DNA of 15,080 nt from Candidatus Dadabacteria bacterium (GTDB lineage Bacteria; Desulfobacterota_D; UBA1144; Nemesobacterales; UBA2774). The position numbers and the translations under genes were made by a program. The stretch lies in assembly GCA_020054175.1 (NCBI GenBank), contig JAGVLR010000070.1, positions 1 to 15,080 on the forward strand, read 5' to 3'. Shown here in pieces: positions 11,310 through 15,080 of the stretch; positions within the stretch are counted from its first letter, which is position 1, and each line of letters opens with the position of its first letter. The notes under the pieces were generated by a model that saw only the letters and a program-made list of their open reading frames with translations, did no database searches and was not told the origin of the DNA.

Positions 11310-13229
11310 TTACCTGCTTGCGGTTTCGGCCCCGAGCACCCTGCTTACGGCGTTCTGTATCTGGTCGACGGAGAAGGGCTTCTTGATTATGTTGTAGGAG
11401 CCTTCGTCCGAGAGCTCGCCCGGGAGCTGCTCCTCCGGCCGCGCGCTTATTATGACGACGTTCGCGTTCCGGTCTATGGCCCTTATCTCCCTCAGCAGCT
11501 CGAGCCCGTCCTTGCTCGGCATCGAGAAATCGAGAAACATTATGTCGAAGTGGTTTTGCCTGAGGAGGTCGAGGGCTTCCTCGCCGCTCTCGGCCGTGAT
11601 GACGTTGTGCCCGGTGCTCGTAAGGCATTCCTTTACTATGTCTCTAATGAATTCCTCGTCGTCGACTATGAGCACGTTCCCCTTCCGCCTGAGCTCTATA
11701 ACCTTTCCGCTCGGGTTGTTTCGCTGCGGAGTATCGGGCTCCGACGCTCTGGCCACGGACTGCACGTTAGGGAGGAATATAGTGAAGGTCGTTCCTTTAT
11801 TCGGCTCGCTGGATACCTCTATGCGGCCGCCGTGTCTTTCGATGATGGCGTAGATGACCGAGAGGCCGAGGCCGGTTCCCGCTTTTGGGCCATCGATGGT
11901 CTTGGTCGTGAAAAAGGGCTCGAATATCCTGGAAAGGTTTTCCGGAGGTATGCCGACGCCAGTGTCCGAAAAGTCGATTCTAATAAAGTCGTCGACGAGC
12001 TTCGTGCTTATGGCTATCGCCCCGCCTCCCGGCATGGCGTGCTTGGAGTTTATGGCGAGGTTTAAAAATACCTGCTGCAGCTCGCCCAGGTTGAGCCTTA
12101 TGGGCGGGACGTTCTCGTAGCTCCGGAGAATACGTATTCCTTCCGTTTCGAACGTGTGCTCGACGAGTCCGAGCGCGTCGTCGATGACGTTCTCTATCTG
12201 CGATACCTGGAACTTCTCGCCCTTCTGCCGTGAGAACGATAGCAGCTTGTTTACTATTTCGACCGCCCTGTCGGAGGCCCTTTCTATTATGCGGAGGTCT
12301 TTCTTGATGCTGTCTATGTCTCCCCGCGTGAGGGCGAGGCTCGTGTAGCCGATTATGCCCGAGAGGATGTTATTGAACTCGTGCGCGACTCCTGCCGCGA
12401 GCTGCCCGACGCCCGACATCTTGGCCGAGTGTATGAGCTGGGCTTCGAGCTTCTTTTTCTCGGTTATGTCTTCGGTCGTGGCTATGACGCCGAATATCTC
12501 GCTCGATTCGAAGTCCCGGAGCGGTGAGAGGGAGACTTCGAGGAACTTCCCTTCGTATCTTATTTCGTGCTTGGTGGAATAGGAAGTATCGCTCAGTATT
12601 TTGGGGATTATGGTATCGAAATTAATGCCCTGGAAGAGCCAGCTCAGCTTCTCGCCCCTGCACTCCTTGCCGAATATCTCGGCTGTCTTCGGGTTCGAGC
12701 TTACGATTGTGAGGTCCCTATCCGTCGTTATGATGCTCTCTATAGTGCTGTTAAGTGTGTTTTCGAGCTCCCTGTTTCTCTCCCTGACCTTCTTTTCGAG
12801 ATTGGTGTTGAGCTCCTTCAGGTCTCTCAGGAGCCGCGTGTTTTCCCTGTATAGCTCGTACCTGTCGGCAGCGTGCTCGATTACGCTCTTGAGCTTTCCG
12901 TAATCGAGGGGTTTTATGAGGTAGTCGAAGGCCCCGTTCTGAACGGCTTCGACCGCCGTTTCGAGAGAGGCGAACCCGGTCATTAGAATTACCGGTATGT
13001 TCGGGTCTTTGTTTTTTATCTCCTCCAGGAGATCTATACCGCTCTTGAGCGGCATTTTGATGTCGGAAAGGACTACGTCGAATGAGGTGGTTTTTAGTAG
13101 ATCCGCCGCTTTCTCGCAGTTATTCGCGACGAGAACATCATACCCTTCCTTGGCCAATATGTCGGAGATGATTTTTAGAATAAGCTGCTCGTCATCCACG
13201 ACAAGAACCCTTTTCATACCCTCAGCCAT
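11310..13229 (-). CDS. Hybrid sensor histidine kinase, REC-PAS-HisKA-HATPase-REC
   Basis: This 639-residue soluble protein starts with a receiver domain (5-120; D12, D13, phospho-acceptor D56, T84, K106). A coiled coil follows (about 125-160), then a PAS domain (about 160-255, ending ATTEDITEKK) and a dimerisation domain with H283 in VAHEFNN. The ATPase domain has N394, DTGVGIP (422-428), FEPFFTTK and GTGLGLS (451-457). A second receiver closes it (518-635; D523, D524, D567, S595, K617). All catalytic residues are present, so it should take phosphate at D56, autophosphorylate H283 and pass it to D567. There is no membrane segment and no DNA-binding domain. The ATG at 13229 has a purine-rich GGGAGGGAGAGG upstream and overlaps the previous kinase's stop by eight bases, indicating coupled translation. 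Confidence 0.95.
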   Translation of the reverse strand: MAEGMKRVLVVDDEQLILKIISDILAKEGYDVLVANNCEKAADLLKTTSFDVVLSDIKMPLKSGIDLLEEIKNKDPNIPVILMTGFASLETAVEAVQNGAFDYLIKPLDYGKLKSVIEHAADRYELYRENTRLLRDLKELNTNLEKKVRERNRELENTLNSTIESIITTDRDLTIVSSNPKTAEIFGKECRGEKLSWLFQGINFDTIIPKILSDTSYSTKHEIRYEGKFLEVSLSPLRDFESSEIFGVIATTEDITEKKKLEAQLIHSAKMSGVGQLAAGVAHEFNNILSGIIGYTSLALTRGDIDSIKKDLRIIERASDRAVEIVNKLLSFSRQKGEKFQVSQIENVIDDALGLVEHTFETEGIRILRSYENVPPIRLNLGELQQVFLNLAINSKHAMPGGGAIAISTKLVDDFIRIDFSDTGVGIPPENLSRIFEPFFTTKTIDGPKAGTGLGLSVIYAIIERHGGRIEVSSEPNKGTTFTIFLPNVQSVARASEPDTPQRNNPSGKVIELRRKGNVLIVDDEEFIRDIVKECLTSTGHNVITAESGEEALDLLRQNHFDIMFLDFSMPSKDGLELLREIRAIDRNANVVIISARPEEQLPGELSDEGSYNIIKKPFSVDQIQNAVSRVLGAETASR

Positions 13230-15080
13230 TTGCCTCTCCCTCCCTAATATTAAGGTTGTTTACAGGAAGTTCAATCGTAAAGACAGTGCCCTTATCCTTT
13301 TCGGAGCTCACTATTATCCGTCCCGAGTGCTTTTCGATTATCTTATACGCTATCGAAAGCCCGAGACCGGTTCCCATATCCTTTTTGGTGAAAAACGGGT
13401 CGAAAATACGCGTAATGTCTTCTCTCGCTATACCCACTCCTGTGTCCTCGAAGCTGATGCATACGCTACGGGACGGCACGGGGCCGGAATCCGAATACCC
13501 GATCGAGGTCTCGATCGCGAGGCTGCCGCCCTTCGGCATGGCCTGGACAGCGTTAAGTATGATGTTTATGAAGACCTGCCAGAGCTGGTTCGGGTCGGCC
13601 ATTATCAGAGGGATCTCCGGGTCGAATTTCGTTGAGAGTCTTATATCGTTGTCGGATATTTGCTTTCTCACCAGGATGACCACGTTCTCGAGAACGGCAT
13701 TTATGTCCACCTTCTCGAAATACGGGGGTTCGGCCCTCGAAAACTTGAGGAGGCTGTCTATGAGCCTGTTGGTCCTGTCTATCTCCTGCTTGATGTAGTC
13801 GAGGTATTCCCCGACTGTCTCGGCGTTCTCCTGGTTGACCATATAAGTCGAAAGGTAGTAACGCGCTCCCTCGATTATGTTGAGCGGGTTTCTTATCTCG
13901 TGCGCGACCCCGGCGGCGAGCTGCCCTATGGCCGACATTTTCTCGGCGTGAACGAGCTGGGTCTGCATATCCTTAAGCTCGCTGTTCGTCTTTTCGAGCT
14001 TCTTGGCGTAATCCTCGACAAGCTTGAAAGCGAGCGCGTTTTCAATGGCTATGGCGCTCTGGTTCGCGAGTATCCTGAGGAGGTTCACGTCGCGGGACGT
14101 GTAAGACAGCCTGGATTTCTTATCGCCGAGAACTATGAACCCGATAAGCTGCCTCTTGAAGAAAACGGGCATAAAGAGCGCCGCCGTGAACCTGTCGAAT
14201 TCGGCCATAAGCTCCTCGGAGTCGAGCTTGTATTTATCGTCCGAGATGAGGTCTTCCCTGAAAAGCTCTTTCTTCTGCTGATTGAGCTCTATAACGAGAG
14301 AGCTGTCCTCCCGTATGGGCTCGTCCGCCCCCGGGGGGAGGTCGCTCCCGTCCTTCACGAACGCCTCGTATGTACCCGATTCCTGGTTGTATATGTATAC
14401 GAGGACAGGCGAGGCGAACATCGTGTTTTCTATAATCGTGATTATCTTGTCGACGATTTTGTCGAGGCTTAAAAGTGAGGTCATGGCGTAGCTGACCTCT
14501 TCGACCGTCCGCTTGTAGTCGTATTTCTTTCTGAAGAAGGTGAGATCGACGAAGTCTTGTATCCGGTTCTTGAGCGGGTTAAGCGCTATTACGAGAAATG
14601 CGCTGAGCACGACGAAGAATGCGGGGTTCCGCCAGCCGCCGTACCTCGCGAAGACGACGTTGAACGCGAATATGGTGAGCGCCGACATCGCGACGACGGC
14701 GCCCGTGAGAAGGCCGTAGGTGAGGGCTTTTTCGAGAATAACGTCTATGTCGAAGAGCTTGTGCTTAACTATGGCGTAGGCTATCGAGAGCGGGAATATC
14801 ACGACAGGAAGCGCCATCAGGTTATACGGCAGGTTTATGTTGAAAACGGTTATGCCGGCCACTGCGGAGGCGGGTATGAATAGCCCGAATACGCACCCGA
14901 GGAGTATTATCTGCGCCCTCTGCTTTTCGAGCGCCGAAGCGGGGCGGAGATAGGTCATCAGCGAGGAGGCCGGGAATATAACCGTGCTCAGGACAACATA
15001 TATCCACGTCGCCGTGTTTATGTATTTCCAGACGTCGTACGAATGGAAGAATATGTACTGCAGTATGAAAAGCATCGCCG
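13222..15080 (-). CDS. Membrane sensor histidine kinase with multi-TM N-terminus and GAF domain (5' end outside the window)
   Basis: The frame is open to the window edge, so the true start may lie beyond 15080; a Met at 15075 is probably internal. Counting from it, at least five hydrophobic segments occupy 1-165, ending with the AIVKHKLFDIDVILEKALTYG linker that often follows the 7TM region of such kinases. A GAF-like domain spans about 195-350 and a coiled coil about 350-375. The H-box has H392 in AHEIRNP. The ATPase domain shows N508, DTGVGIA (544-550), FDPFFT (558-563) and GTGLGLS (568-574). It should sense a membrane or cytosolic cue and autophosphorylate H392. Its TGA lies inside the first codons of the hybrid kinase, whose N-terminal receiver is a natural phosphate acceptor. 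Confidence 0.93.
   Translation of the reverse strand, partial: AMLFILQYIFFHSYDVWKYINTATWIYVVLSTVIFPASSLMTYLRPASALEKQRAQIILLGCVFGLFIPASAVAGITVFNINLPYNLMALPVVIFPLSIAYAIVKHKLFDIDVILEKALTYGLLTGAVVAMSALTIFAFNVVFARYGGWRNPAFFVVLSAFLVIALNPLKNRIQDFVDLTFFRKKYDYKRTVEEVSYAMTSLLSLDKIVDKIITIIENTMFASPVLVYIYNQESGTYEAFVKDGSDLPPGADEPIREDSSLVIELNQQKKELFREDLISDDKYKLDSEELMAEFDRFTAALFMPVFFKRQLIGFIVLGDKKSRLSYTSRDVNLLRILANQSAIAIENALAFKLVEDYAKKLEKTNSELKDMQTQLVHAEKMSAIGQLAAGVAHEIRNPLNIIEGARYYLSTYMVNQENAETVGEYLDYIKQEIDRTNRLIDSLLKFSRAEPPYFEKVDINAVLENVVILVRKQISDNDIRLSTKFDPEIPLIMADPNQLWQVFINIILNAVQAMPKGGSLAIETSIGYSDSGPVPSRSVCISFEDTGVGIAREDITRIFDPFFTKKDMGTGLGLSIAYKIIEKHSGRIIVSSEKDKGTVFTIELPVNNLNIREGEANG

Noticed and set aside
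13660..14472. A 270-codon open frame on the plus strand
   Set aside because: It is antisense to the membrane sensor kinase across its GAF and H-box coding region; a shadow of GC-rich codons.

Overview
The window reads as the chromosome of a free-living, Gram-negative-type bacterium. It is dense with coding sequence, GC-moderate to GC-rich (my impression by eye, not computed), and ordinary bacterial genes make up most of it. The gene styles recall Desulfobacterota (Deltaproteobacteria) or Dadabacteria-like lineages: a REC-first hybrid kinase, a 7TM/GAF kinase, and a class V aminotransferase of the phosphoserine/alanine-glyoxylate type. This placement is an impression, not a phylogenetic result. 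I see no mobile element, CRISPR array, rRNA or tRNA.

Layout. On the plus strand, the window opens with the C-terminal end of a SIR2-type deacylase, followed by a SAM-dependent methyltransferase (328-1053). These converge on a minus-strand run glyA-nrdR-tatD-pdxA (4635 down to 1095) whose genes abut or overlap: serine hydroxymethyltransferase, the NrdR repressor, a TatD nuclease/hydrolase and PdxA. GlyA needs PLP, and PdxA helps make it. A second minus-strand run is prfB, nadK and a small protein with a probable restriction-endonuclease-like fold (7323 down to 4865). prfB is split by the classical programmed +1 frameshift (CTT TGA C), so it must be read across two frames. Upstream of it lies a gene for a small exported protein of unknown function (7951-7475).

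A 369-base gap (7952-8320) then separates divergent genes. It contains a cluster of inverted repeats that can be drawn as a three-way-junction RNA leader in front of a plus-strand class V aminotransferase (8321-9460). That gene ends at a clear intrinsic terminator. The rest is minus strand: a CDF metal exporter, two small unknown proteins (one with a zinc ribbon), and a translationally coupled pair of sensor kinases. The upstream kinase is a membrane/GAF protein cut by the window edge. The downstream one is REC-PAS-HisKA-HATPase-REC.

Start-site revisions: glyA at 4635 rather than an upstream ATG; nadK at a TTG (6083) behind a strong Shine-Dalgarno; the aminotransferase at a GTG (8321). The CDF gene and the zinc-ribbon gene lack a Shine-Dalgarno and have promoter-like elements so close to their starts that leaderless transcripts are plausible.

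No evident new defence or mobile system is present. The best leads are the structured leader at 8174-8281, the frameshift site that lacks the usual upstream Shine-Dalgarno stimulator, the small nuclease-fold protein overlapping nadK, and the kinase pair without a visible output domain.
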